From Candidatus Omnitrophota bacterium (GTDB lineage Bacteria; Omnitrophota; Omnitrophia; Omnitrophales; Aquincolibacteriaceae), in assembly GCA_023246985.1 (NCBI GenBank), contig JAHFHJ010000035.1:1-11659 (forward strand): a DNA stretch of 11,659 bases, written 5' to 3'. The notes under the pieces are model-generated. The model saw only the letters and a program-made list of their open reading frames with translations. It searched no databases and was not told where the DNA came from. Shown piece after piece: positions 1 through 6,907 of this stretch; the first letter of the stretch is position 1; every line of letters starts with the position of its first letter. The position numbers and the translations under genes were made by a program.

Positions 1-1345
1 CCACGATCTTTTGTCGCATCAGATCGGAAGTCGTGAAGTCGCGGGCCTTTCGGGCCTCGACATATTGCGCCAGAGCCGTTTTGACATTCTCGGGAATCTC
101 ATGGAGAGAAGCGATATCAAGCCCAAACAATGCGTCGGCTTTCTTAAAAAAATCCATGCAGACCCTTAAGCTCTCCTCATCCATCTTCTCAAGACTTTTG
201 TTGATTTCGGTAACTCTTTCAAGAAACTCGGACAATGCCGCAGAAACATTCAAATCGTTACTCATCCATCCTATCATTGCTTCAATCGCAGGTTTACAAA
301 CGATGCTTCGATAATAATCAGCATCACATTTCGGATAGGCCGTCTGACCCAACCGGCTCAGGCACTGAAAATAACAGTTATCCAGTTTCTCGATCACTTC
401 CCTGGCTTCTTTTAGACCCTCAAAGGTGAAGTTGAGCGAATGGCGGTAATGAACGGCAAGGAGAGCGTAGCGGATGGCCATCGGGTCGTAGCCTTTGGCC
501 AAAAGATCCCGGAGCGTGAAAAAATTCCCTTTGGACTTCGACATTTTTTCTCCGTTCACAAGCAGATGTTTCGCGTGAAGCCAGTATTTTACGAACGGTT
601 TTCCGGTCGCGGCTTCCGACTGCGCGATCTCGTTCTCGTGATGCGGAAAGATCAGGTCCTCGCCGCCCGCGTGGATGTCCGCCGTTTCTCCCAGATGCCG
701 GATGCACATCGCCGAGCATTCGATGTGCCAGCCGGGACGTCCTTTGCCCCACGGCGAATCCCAGGAAGGTTCGTCTTCCTTGGCGGCCTTCCAAAGCGCG
801 AAATCCGCGCCTTCTTCCTTGTCGTACTCGTCCGCGTCCACGCGCGCGCCCGTGATATTCCCTTCGAGCTTTTTCCTGGAAAGCTTGCCGTATTTCGGGA
901 ACGCCGCCACGCGGTAATAAACCGAACCCTCCGCTTCATAAGCCATTCCTTTTTGGATCAGATTCCGGATCATTGCGATCATGGCCGGGATCTCGGCCGT
1001 GGCTCTCGGCTGAATACCCGGTAAAAGAAGATTAAGCGTCTTGAGATCCTCAAAGAACGCGTCCGCGTAAAACTCCGTGTAAGAAGACAGTGTCTTTTTC
1101 TCGCGATGCGCGCCGGCGATGGTCTTGTCATCCACATCCGTGACATTCATCACGTGTTTGACCTTCAATCCCTTGAATTCCAGAAAACGGCGGAGGAGGT
1201 CCTCGAACACGAACGTTCGGAAATTCCCGATGTGCGCGTAGTGGTAGACCGTGGGACCGCAGGTGTAAAGCATCACCTCCCCCGGCTTGAGCGGCCGGAA
1301 TTCTTCCAGCTTGCCGCTTAAGGTGTTGTGGAATTTAATCGTCAT
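1..1345 (-). CDS. cysS: Cysteinyl-tRNA synthetase, 3' end cut by window edge
   Basis: Charges tRNA-Cys with cysteine in the cytoplasm (class I aminoacyl-tRNA synthetase). My translation from the ATG at 1345-1343 is open through 448 codons to the edge without a stop, so the gene is intact here but partial. E. coli CysS has 461 residues, so only the extreme C-terminus is probably missing. Class I signatures are visible: HIGN at residues 38-41 (the HIGH motif) and KMSKS at 267-271. The four zinc ligands that select cysteine are all present: Cys29, Cys210, His235 and Glu239, with the last two in the run HHENE. The start is preceded by a weak AAAGG about 15 nt upstream, just after the stop of the upstream gene, so translation may be coupled. 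It is the last visible gene of a same-strand series. Identity is certain from the motifs. Confidence 0.97.
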   Translation of the reverse strand, partial: MTIKFHNTLSGKLEEFRPLKPGEVMLYTCGPTVYHYAHIGNFRTFVFEDLLRRFLEFKGLKVKHVMNVTDVDDKTIAGAHREKKTLSSYTEFYADAFFEDLKTLNLLLPGIQPRATAEIPAMIAMIRNLIQKGMAYEAEGSVYYRVAAFPKYGKLSRKKLEGNITGARVDADEYDKEEGADFALWKAAKEDEPSWDSPWGKGRPGWHIECSAMCIRHLGETADIHAGGEDLIFPHHENEIAQSEAATGKPFVKYWLHAKHLLVNGEKMSKSKGNFFTLRDLLAKGYDPMAIRYALLAVHYRHSLNFTFEGLKEAREVIEKLDNCYFQCLSRLGQTAYPKCDADYYRSIVCKPAIEAMIGWMSNDLNVSAALSEFLERVTEINKSLEKMDEESLRVCMDFFKKADALFGLDIASLHEIPENVKTALAQYVEARKARDFTTSDLMRQKIV

Positions 1346-1364
1346 GATTTTCTTTGCAACCTTT

Positions 1365-1886
1365 CTATCTGCCGCAGTCGTCATAGCAAAGATAAGAAGC
1401 GAAAGCCAGCGCGATCCGTCGATCTATTCTTCCTCCAGGATCCCCGGACAAGTCCATCATGTATTGCGCGCACCATCCTCCAGGATGAGCACAAAATGTT
1501 CCGAGACATTCCCCATGGATGAAGATATCGGCACTCGCCCTAAGGAAACTCCATTTCTTACAAAACGTGGCCATTTCACAACCCGATTGGACATTGGAAA
1601 TTTTCCAACAAGCGGCATAGCGGAGTGTGAATTTCGGAATAATTTCGGCTATGACCGTCCTGTTTTTATCCTGAATAATATCTTCGCCGAAAGTCAAACC
1701 TGGTTTAGCCCGAACGGTCAGCCATGGTTCGTTATCAGACTTCTCAAAAACTGATAGGCGCCACACCAGCCTCCACGGCAGCTTCCACGGCGTTCGAACC
1801 TGATACTTCTCATTTCCTTGATCGTCCAACACATCAAACACGGATCCCCAGAATGACTTTTTTCTTTGAAAAATAAATTTGTCCAC
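1365..1886 (-). CDS. Small protein, possibly LURP-one/tubby-like fold
   Basis: A 173-codon gene that I do not firmly recognise. It starts with GTG only 1 bp after the ispDF stop codon and has AAAAGGA about 8 nt upstream, inside the end of ispDF, so it is probably translationally coupled. It ends 19 bp before cysS. There is no signal peptide or clear membrane segment. The sequence is rich in Trp, Phe and basic residues, with short alternating strand-like stretches such as SVFDVLDDQGNEKYQV and WLTVRAKPGLTFGEDIIQDK. It ends in a hydrophobic helix-like segment, DRRIALAFASYLCYDD. This layout, strands followed by one buried C-terminal helix, resembles the LURP-one/DUF567 and phospholipid-scramblase-like tubby C-terminal fold. 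That resemblance is by eye only. The middle is Cys-rich for its length (about residues 93-140). No function is assigned. Confidence 0.75.
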   Translation of the reverse strand: MDKFIFQRKKSFWGSVFDVLDDQGNEKYQVRTPWKLPWRLVWRLSVFEKSDNEPWLTVRAKPGLTFGEDIIQDKNRTVIAEIIPKFTLRYAACWKISNVQSGCEMATFCKKWSFLRASADIFIHGECLGTFCAHPGGWCAQYMMDLSGDPGGRIDRRIALAFASYLCYDDCGR

Positions 1887-1887
1887 C

Positions 1888-3084
1888 TCAGATCCTTTTC
1901 ATGGCGACGATCGCTTCGCAGGTCACGGCCAAGCCCTCGCCTTCGGGGCCGAGCCCCTCCCGAGTGCGGGCCTTGACGGAGACGTCTTTTTCGGGAAGGC
2001 CGAGGCATTTCGCGACGCTTGCGCGGATCCTGGGTTTGTGATTATAAAGTTTGGGAGATTCGAGAATGATATTCGTGTCCGCGTGGTAGGCCTGCCAACC
2101 GCGGCGCTTCGCCTCGGCCAGAATCACCGCCAAAATTTTTGTGCTGCGGATATTCTTGAACTTCGGGTCCCGGTCCGAAAACCATTCTCCGATATCCCCC
2201 GCGCCGATCGCCCCCAGGACCGCGTCGGCAAGCGCGTGCAGAAGCGCGTCCCCGTCGGAATGACCGAGCGCGCCTTTGGGCGAGGGGATCACGACGCCCC
2301 CCAGATAAAATTTGCGGCCCTTCGCCAGACGGTGCGTATCGAAACCGATGCCGACACGAATTTCTTGTGAAATATTTTTTTCTACTACGGCTTTGGCAAG
2401 CATCAGGTCTGAAAAGGTGGTGAGTTTCGGATTCCAGCCTTCATGCGGCATCACCCGCACCCTCGCGCCGATCGCTTCCAGAAGGCCGGCTTCGTCGGTC
2501 GCCTCCAGGGCTCTCGGATTTTGTTGATACGCTTTCAAAAGCGCCTCGCGCCGGACAAGCTGCGGCGTTTCAGCTTCATAAAGAGAATCGCGGTCCACGG
2601 TCTCCCGAATAGGACCGTCCTTCGTCAGAACCTTTTTGATCGTGGGAATCACTTTGCGCGCCAAAATCACGCCGTCCCAATTTTTGCCGGCTTTCAGGAC
2701 CCGCTTGATCGCGGCGGAGGTGACCAGCGGCCGCGCGCCGTCATGCACCATGATCCAATCGGAACGCGAAGAGGTTTTCCTGAGAGCTTTCAGCACGGAT
2801 TCCGCGCGGGTTTTTCCGCCCAGGATCCACCGGACCTTCAGGTTCTTGATCCGACGCTTCCATCGTTTCGCTTCCGGAAGCATTTCAGGACTGATCGCCA
2901 CGATCGTTTCACGAATCTGCGGAAGCTTCTGAAAAGCCTTAAGCGTCCGCAGGAGCACCGGCTCGCCGTTGAGCTGATAAAAAAGCTTGGAAGGGCGCGG
3001 AATAACCCCCTTATCGGGGAAGCGAAGGCTTTGATGGAAGCGACTGCTGAGTCCGGCGGCGGGAACGATGAGGGAGACCTGCAT
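1888..3084 (-). CDS. ispDF: Bifunctional IspD-IspF isoprenoid enzyme
   Basis: A single 398-residue chain carries two steps of the methylerythritol phosphate (MEP) isoprenoid pathway. Residues 1-235 are IspD (MEP cytidylyltransferase): nucleotide-binding PAAGLSSRF at 8-16, VHDGARPL at 113-120, Arg165 in TVDR, TPQ at 173-175 and Lys220 in NPKLTT. Residues about 241-398 are IspF (MEcPP synthase): metal ligands Asp249 and His251 in GFDTH, GHSDGD at 274-279, His283, and the C-terminal KARTREGLGPEGEG. The enzyme between these steps, IspE, is not in the window. Between Arg15 and Lys33 the IspD loop holds 17 residues, against 6 between the matching Arg20 and Lys27 of E. coli. The ATG at 3084 has GGAGG 8 nt upstream, inside the end of the preceding PIN-TRAM gene. 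Identity is clear. Confidence 0.96.
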   Translation of the reverse strand: MQVSLIVPAAGLSSRFHQSLRFPDKGVIPRPSKLFYQLNGEPVLLRTLKAFQKLPQIRETIVAISPEMLPEAKRWKRRIKNLKVRWILGGKTRAESVLKALRKTSSRSDWIMVHDGARPLVTSAAIKRVLKAGKNWDGVILARKVIPTIKKVLTKDGPIRETVDRDSLYEAETPQLVRREALLKAYQQNPRALEATDEAGLLEAIGARVRVMPHEGWNPKLTTFSDLMLAKAVVEKNISQEIRVGIGFDTHRLAKGRKFYLGGVVIPSPKGALGHSDGDALLHALADAVLGAIGAGDIGEWFSDRDPKFKNIRSTKILAVILAEAKRRGWQAYHADTNIILESPKLYNHKPRIRASVAKCLGLPEKDVSVKARTREGLGPEGEGLAVTCEAIVAMKRI

Positions 3085-3089
3085 CCACG

Positions 3090-4256
3090 CTACCTCCCTC
3101 CCTCGTGACCCTGGGAGCTCTGGGGATTCGGCTGGCTCTGGAGACCCGGATGCGTCCCATGACTTGGGCGATCATGACCGTTACGCGAGCGGCGGGAATC
3201 ATTGCCGTGGCGGTCCCGGTTTTCGCGCCAACGGTCTCCGCCGCGGTCCGAACGATGATCATTATCATCGGATAGTTTCGCGAAGATCATACGACCCGCC
3301 TGCGTCTGAAGCACGCTCGTGATCGTGACCTTCACCGTGCTCCCCAACCGGCGTTTGCCGTTATCCACCACGACCATCGTCCCGTCGTCAAGATACGCAA
3401 TGCCCTGGTCATGTTCTTTGCCTTCTTTGAGGATCTTGATCTCCATCTCTTCTCCCGGCATAACCACGGGCTTGAGCGCGTTCGCGAGATCGTTGATATT
3501 GAGTACTTTCACGCCCTGAAGCTCGGCGACTTTGTTGAGATTGTAATCATTGGTGAAAACTTTCGCCTGAAGCACTTGTCCCATCTTGACCAGCTTCGCG
3601 TCGACGGTGTTAAATTCCGGAAAATCCAGCTCGTGGATCTTCACCGTGATGTTCGGATTGGACTGGATCGCGTTCAGGACATCCAGCCCCCGGCGGCCCC
3701 GGGCGCGCTTCAGAGGGTCCGAGGAATCGGCGATCAGCTGAAGTTCTTTGAGGACAAAACGCGGCAGGATCAGCTTGCTTGAGAGAAAATGCGTGTTGGC
3801 GATATCCGCAATGCGGCCGTCGATAATAACGCTCGTGTCCAAAAGGATCATCTCCTCACCGGGCCCCTTGGAATCTAAATGCACGAACGGGATCATCAGA
3901 CTGAACTCATCCTGTCCGCGAAGGATCGTGATGATACCCAGATAGGAGAAAATGATGGCGGTCGCGACGCCGAAAGTCTGGTTCACGTCCGCAGGAAAAT
4001 TCGCGTAGGCCAAGACCATCATAAAAAGACGCTGCGTCAAAAGCCCGAGCGCGAATCCCGCAATCACGGAAAGAATGTTGCGGACGGTATACTGCTTAAA
4101 AAAAACATCCAGCAAAACAATGATACTACCGGCCAGCGCCCCCGCGGCCGCTGAAAGCCATGTTCCGAAAGGCCACTGAAGGTTTGAAAGCCACTGGGCA
4201 TAATGACCAAAAGCGGCGCAGCAAAGAACAAAAAGAATCCTTATAAAAAGAATCAT
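3090..4256 (-). CDS. YacL-type membrane PIN-TRAM domain protein
   Basis: A membrane-anchored putative RNase or RNA-binding protein of the B. subtilis YacL type. Numbering below counts from the upstream GTG at 4262, giving 390 residues. AAAGGAG at 4265-4271 lies 8 nt before the ATG at 4256 but only 2 nt before the GTG, so I choose the ATG (388 codons). Order: about four hydrophobic segments within residues 3-113; a PIN domain about 138-260 with the acidic set Asp142, Glu173, Asp221 and Asp239 intact; a TRAM domain about 267-330. The last 60 residues are an odd low-complexity tail rich in Arg, Asp, His, Asn, Gly and Ser. A nuclease role is expected from the PIN residues, but the substrate is not known. 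It precedes ispDF by 5 bp, the same neighbour as yacL-ispD in Bacillus. Family assignment is strong; function is inferred. Confidence 0.92.
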   Translation of the reverse strand: MILFIRILFVLCCAAFGHYAQWLSNLQWPFGTWLSAAAGALAGSIIVLLDVFFKQYTVRNILSVIAGFALGLLTQRLFMMVLAYANFPADVNQTFGVATAIIFSYLGIITILRGQDEFSLMIPFVHLDSKGPGEEMILLDTSVIIDGRIADIANTHFLSSKLILPRFVLKELQLIADSSDPLKRARGRRGLDVLNAIQSNPNITVKIHELDFPEFNTVDAKLVKMGQVLQAKVFTNDYNLNKVAELQGVKVLNINDLANALKPVVMPGEEMEIKILKEGKEHDQGIAYLDDGTMVVVDNGKRRLGSTVKVTITSVLQTQAGRMIFAKLSDDNDHRSDRGGDRWRENRDRHGNDSRRSRNGHDRPSHGTHPGLQSQPNPQSSQGHEGGR

Positions 4257-4264
4257 GATCACGG

Positions 4265-4271
4265 CTCCTTT
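4265..4271 (-). promoter_or_regulatory. Ribosome binding site deciding the PIN-TRAM start
   Basis: AAAGGAG on the minus strand lies 8 nt before the ATG at 4256 and 2 nt before the in-frame GTG at 4262. The ATG is therefore the likely start. Confidence 0.7.
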
Positions 4272-4303
4272 GATGGTGCGTGTGCAATAACACGTAAAAA
4301 GTT

Positions 4304-4386
4304 AACAGTTCCTACCTCTCATTCCGCCAGAAGCGGGATGGGGCAATCCCGGCTCTCCTGGATGAAAAGAAAATTAAAGCCGGGAT
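4304..4386 (-). repeat. Two-hairpin intergenic element, copy A
   Basis: Lies in the 153-bp gap between mlaD and the PIN-TRAM gene, in the sense orientation. Read on the minus strand, stem 1 pairs ATCCCGGCT (4386-4378) with AGCCGGGAT (4354-4346), a perfect 9 bp around a 23-nt loop that starts TTAATTTTCTTTTCAT. The linker is TGCCCC. Hairpin 2 is ATCCCGC and GCGGAAT around TTCTG with one mismatch. The tail (GAGAGGTAGGAACT) is diverged from the other copies. The rest of the gap, 4257-4303 and 4387-4409, holds the ribosome binding site and nothing else I can support. Confidence 0.8.
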
Positions 4387-4409
4387 CGTCATCGGTTCTC
4401 ACGCATGGT

Positions 4410-5222
4410 TTACGCCCAAAAGAGGAAGTACCACTTCCTTCTTGATCCCGTATCCCTCTTGAGCAGCTTCCATGGATGCGCTCGCACGTCTTTCACGAAC
4501 GCCTTCATGTCCCGATAAAGCTCATCTTCCATCAAGAGCTTCCCGAGCGTCCCATTTCCGCTTTCGACCTTGTCGAGGATCTTGGAAAGCGACGCGCTCG
4601 AGGATTCAATATTCTGGAAACTTTGCTGCACGTTCCCGTCGGGTTTCTTGAGGGAATCATTCAACGACCCGCTCAGCGACGAAAGATTATGGAGCAGGGT
4701 TTTCAGATCCGTCAGAGTCTCCGGATCGTCCACGCCCTCTTTGAATTTTCCAAGAATTCCGGAAAGACGGTTTAAGATCTCCTGGGCCCGGTCCATCATT
4801 TCTTCCACCGCCACCAGGTTCACTCCTTCCACCACAGCGCCCTTGCGGAGCAGCGGAAAATTCCCGGGTTTTGGAGAAATTTCCACGTGCGGTTCGCTTA
4901 AAATGTGCGTCCCCCGAATCGTGAAAACATAATTTTCCCTGATTTCAACGCCCTTTTCAATGAAAAGTTTGACCTTCACGCGGCTGTTCTGCTTGGCTTG
5001 ATCGAAGACAAGATTCACTTGACTCACTTCCCCGACCTGGACTCCGGCCAGACGCACCGGCGCCCCTTTGTTAAGAATGCTGACATAATTGTACATCACA
5101 TCGAGGGTATAGCCGGAGCGGAAAAGATAAACCCCGCTGACAAAAAACAGGACCAGCGTCAGAAAGATGAACCCGACGATCACAAAAACGCCGACGGCGA
5201 CCTCATTGCTCTTCTTTTTCAT
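4410..5222 (-). CDS. mlaD: MCE-domain lipid transport protein, MlaD type
   Basis: Substrate-binding MCE protein of a Mla-like ABC phospholipid transporter. In the known system a ring of MlaD subunits sits on the permease in the periplasm and passes lipids between membranes. The 270-residue chain has one N-terminal membrane segment (about residues 8-31) followed by an MCE domain (about 37-118) containing GAPVRLAGVQVGEV at 53-66. The C-terminal half (about 135-250) is helical and coiled-coil-like, rich in Ser and Leu, and ends in HPWKLLKR, a common ending in longer MCE proteins. It is longer than E. coli MlaD (about 183 residues), as in many non-enterobacterial forms. Its ATG overlaps the mlaF stop as ATGA, and GGAG lies just upstream inside mlaF. 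The direction of transport cannot be read from sequence. Confidence 0.93.
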   Translation of the reverse strand: MKKKSNEVAVGVFVIVGFIFLTLVLFFVSGVYLFRSGYTLDVMYNYVSILNKGAPVRLAGVQVGEVSQVNLVFDQAKQNSRVKVKLFIEKGVEIRENYVFTIRGTHILSEPHVEISPKPGNFPLLRKGAVVEGVNLVAVEEMMDRAQEILNRLSGILGKFKEGVDDPETLTDLKTLLHNLSSLSGSLNDSLKKPDGNVQQSFQNIESSSASLSKILDKVESGNGTLGKLLMEDELYRDMKAFVKDVRAHPWKLLKRDTGSRRKWYFLFWA

Positions 5223-5989
5223 AATAACTCCGTTTCCTTTTGCTGCTTATCCGTGATCGGGCCACGCGCCGATCCGGTAATGAATTGCTGAATCACAGGG
5301 TCCTGGGTATTCCGGATCTCCTCCGGAGTTCCGATGCCGATGATTCTGCCGTCATACAGCATGGCGATCCGATCCGCGACTTTGTAAGCGCTCGTCATGT
5401 CATGGGTCACGACGATTGAGATCACTTTCAGCTGTTCCTGCATGCGCAAAATCAAATCGTTAATCACATCCGCATTGATCGGATCCAGCCCTGTGGTCGG
5501 CTCGTCATAAAGGATAATCTTCGGCTCATTGCAGATCGCCCGGGCCAACCCGACCCGTTTCTTCATGCCTCCCGAAAGACTGGCGGGCATCAGCTCTTCG
5601 ATATCCTGAAGCCCGACAAGTCCCAATTTCCCCAAAACTTTTTGGCTGATGCTGTCTTCGGATAATTTCGTGTGTTCATAGAGCGAAAACCCCACATTTT
5701 CCCGCACGGTCAGCGAATCGAAAAGCGCTGCCCCCTGGAAAAGCATGCCGAGCTGCAGCCGAAACTCGTCCTGTTCGGCCGGAAGCATTGAAAACATGGA
5801 GCGGCCGTCGATCTTGATATCCCCTTCATCGGGCTCCAGAATCGCCATGATGTGTTTTAAAAGAACGCTCTTCCCGCATCCCGAACGGCCGATGATCACA
5901 AGCGTCTCACCTTCCTGGATCGTCAGATCAACACCTTTAAGAACATGCTGCGTCCCAAACCATTTATGAATGCCCTGGATCTGGATCAC
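5219..5989 (-). CDS. mlaF: ABC transporter ATPase, MlaF type
   Basis: Cytoplasmic ATPase that would power the MlaE permease. All nucleotide-binding elements are present in the 256 residues: Walker A GRSGCGKS at 34-41, Q-loop Gln85 in MLFQGAALF, signature LSGGMKKR at 138-145, Walker B IILYDE at 158-163, D-loop GLDP at 167-170 and the switch His196 in VTHD. The run FQGAALFDSLTV after the Q-loop and the signature LSGGM are typical of the Mla/Ttg2A subfamily. The start is a GTG at 5989 with GGAG 9 nt upstream. It overlaps mlaD by 4 bp. An 85-bp gap holding a palindromic repeat separates it from mlaE upstream. Confidence 0.95.
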   Translation of the reverse strand: MIQIQGIHKWFGTQHVLKGVDLTIQEGETLVIIGRSGCGKSVLLKHIMAILEPDEGDIKIDGRSMFSMLPAEQDEFRLQLGMLFQGAALFDSLTVRENVGFSLYEHTKLSEDSISQKVLGKLGLVGLQDIEELMPASLSGGMKKRVGLARAICNEPKIILYDEPTTGLDPINADVINDLILRMQEQLKVISIVVTHDMTSAYKVADRIAMLYDGRIIGIGTPEEIRNTQDPVIQQFITGSARGPITDKQQKETELL

Positions 5990-6005
5990 TTAGGATCACT
6001 CCGGT

Positions 6006-6071
6006 TTGTCAGCGTCATGCCCGCGAGTCCCGCCAAGGGCGGGACAAGAAGCAGGTTCCTCGCAATGACAA
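6006..6071. repeat. Palindromic repeat between mlaE and mlaF
   Basis: Fills nearly all of the 85-bp mlaE-mlaF gap. A perfect 8-bp inner hairpin, GTCCCGCC (6027-6034) and GGCGGGAC (6038-6045) around AAG, is enclosed by broken outer arms: GTCAT (6014-6018) with ATGAC (6065-6069), GCGAG (6023-6027) with CTCGC (6059-6063), and TTGTCA with TGACAA at the ends. The edge GTCATTGCGAGGA on the minus strand resembles a dispersed palindromic repeat seen in many bacterial genomes. It is unrelated in sequence to the two-hairpin elements elsewhere in the window. There is no U-tract, so it is not a standard terminator. Confidence 0.75.
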
Positions 6072-6074
6072 GAT

Positions 6075-6887
6075 TTAAAAGAAATAAAAAAGCGCCGAGA
6101 AAAGCGCGTCAGAAGCGATCACCAGGATCAGTGAAACCACTACTGCAAGCGTCGTAGCGCGTCCCACGCCCTCAGCGCCGCCGCGCGCGGTAAAACCGAA
6201 ATAGCAACCCACGATCGAAATGAATCCGCCAAAGAAAAAAGCCTTGATAAGCCCGGTCACGACATCCTTGACCACCAGCGCGTCAATCCCGCGTTTAATA
6301 TACATCGGTGAACTCATCCCAAGCTTGAAGACCGAAATGAGATATCCCCCGAACATCCCGATACAATCCGCGTAAATCGTCAGCACGAGAAGCATAAAGA
6401 GGGCCGCGATAAAACGCGGGATCACAAGATACTGGATGGGATTCGTTGCCAAGGCTTTTAGGGCGTCGATCTGTTCCGTAACTTTCATCGTTCCGAGTTC
6501 CGCCGCGATCGACGCTCCCACGCGTCCCGCTACGACCATGGCGGTCAATACCGGTCCAAGCTCGCGGCACAGGGAAACCGAGATAAGATCGGAGGTGAAC
6601 TTTTCGGCCGCAAAGAGACGCAGCTGATACGCGGACTGCAGGGCCAACACCATGCCGGTGAACAGCGTCGTTAAAAAAACAAGCGGGAGGGACATCACTC
6701 CGATCTTGTTCATTTGGTCGAGTACCGCTTTCCAGCGAATCTTCCGGGTTACCAAAAGCGCGCAGGTATCCTTAAAAAGCAAGGCAATACCCCCCGCGCC
6801 TTCAAAAACACCGAGACACAAGCCCCCGAATTCTTCCAGCCATGAACGGACTGCTACGGTCCTTTTTAAATTTGCCCAATGCGACAT
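6075..6887 (-). CDS. mlaE: ABC transporter permease, MlaE type
   Basis: Inner-membrane permease of the Mla-like phospholipid transporter; it binds MlaF on the cytoplasmic side and MlaD on the periplasmic side. The 270 residues match the usual MlaE length (about 260). The diagnostic stretch begins at ELGPVLTAMVVAGRVGAS (109-126) and continues with AAELGTMKVTEQIDAL (128-143). Hydrophobic segments are seen at about 65-85, 152-190, 215-232 and 244-268. The N-terminal region 15-50 is amphipathic. The ATG at 6887 has AAAGGAG 4 nt upstream and follows the AsmA-like gene by 20 bp. No mlaB (STAS) or mlaC (periplasmic shuttle) gene is adjacent. Confidence 0.95.
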   Translation of the reverse strand: MSHWANLKRTVAVRSWLEEFGGLCLGVFEGAGGIALLFKDTCALLVTRKIRWKAVLDQMNKIGVMSLPLVFLTTLFTGMVLALQSAYQLRLFAAEKFTSDLISVSLCRELGPVLTAMVVAGRVGASIAAELGTMKVTEQIDALKALATNPIQYLVIPRFIAALFMLLVLTIYADCIGMFGGYLISVFKLGMSSPMYIKRGIDALVVKDVVTGLIKAFFFGGFISIVGCYFGFTARGGAEGVGRATTLAVVVSLILVIASDALFSALFYFF

Positions 6888-6907
6888 ACCGCTCCTTTAA
6901 TGAAATA

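Noticed and set aside
1..1345. Apparent lack of one long open frame for cysS, suggesting a broken gene
   Set aside because: Codon-by-codon reading on the minus strand from 1345 gives an uninterrupted CysS with all motifs. It only lacks a stop because the window ends.
440..3108. Long plus-strand open frames opposite cysS and ispDF (for example 440-1024 and 2443-3108)
   Set aside because: They are antisense to clear conserved genes, have no recognisable motifs, and arise from the GC-rich codon bias of the minus-strand genes.
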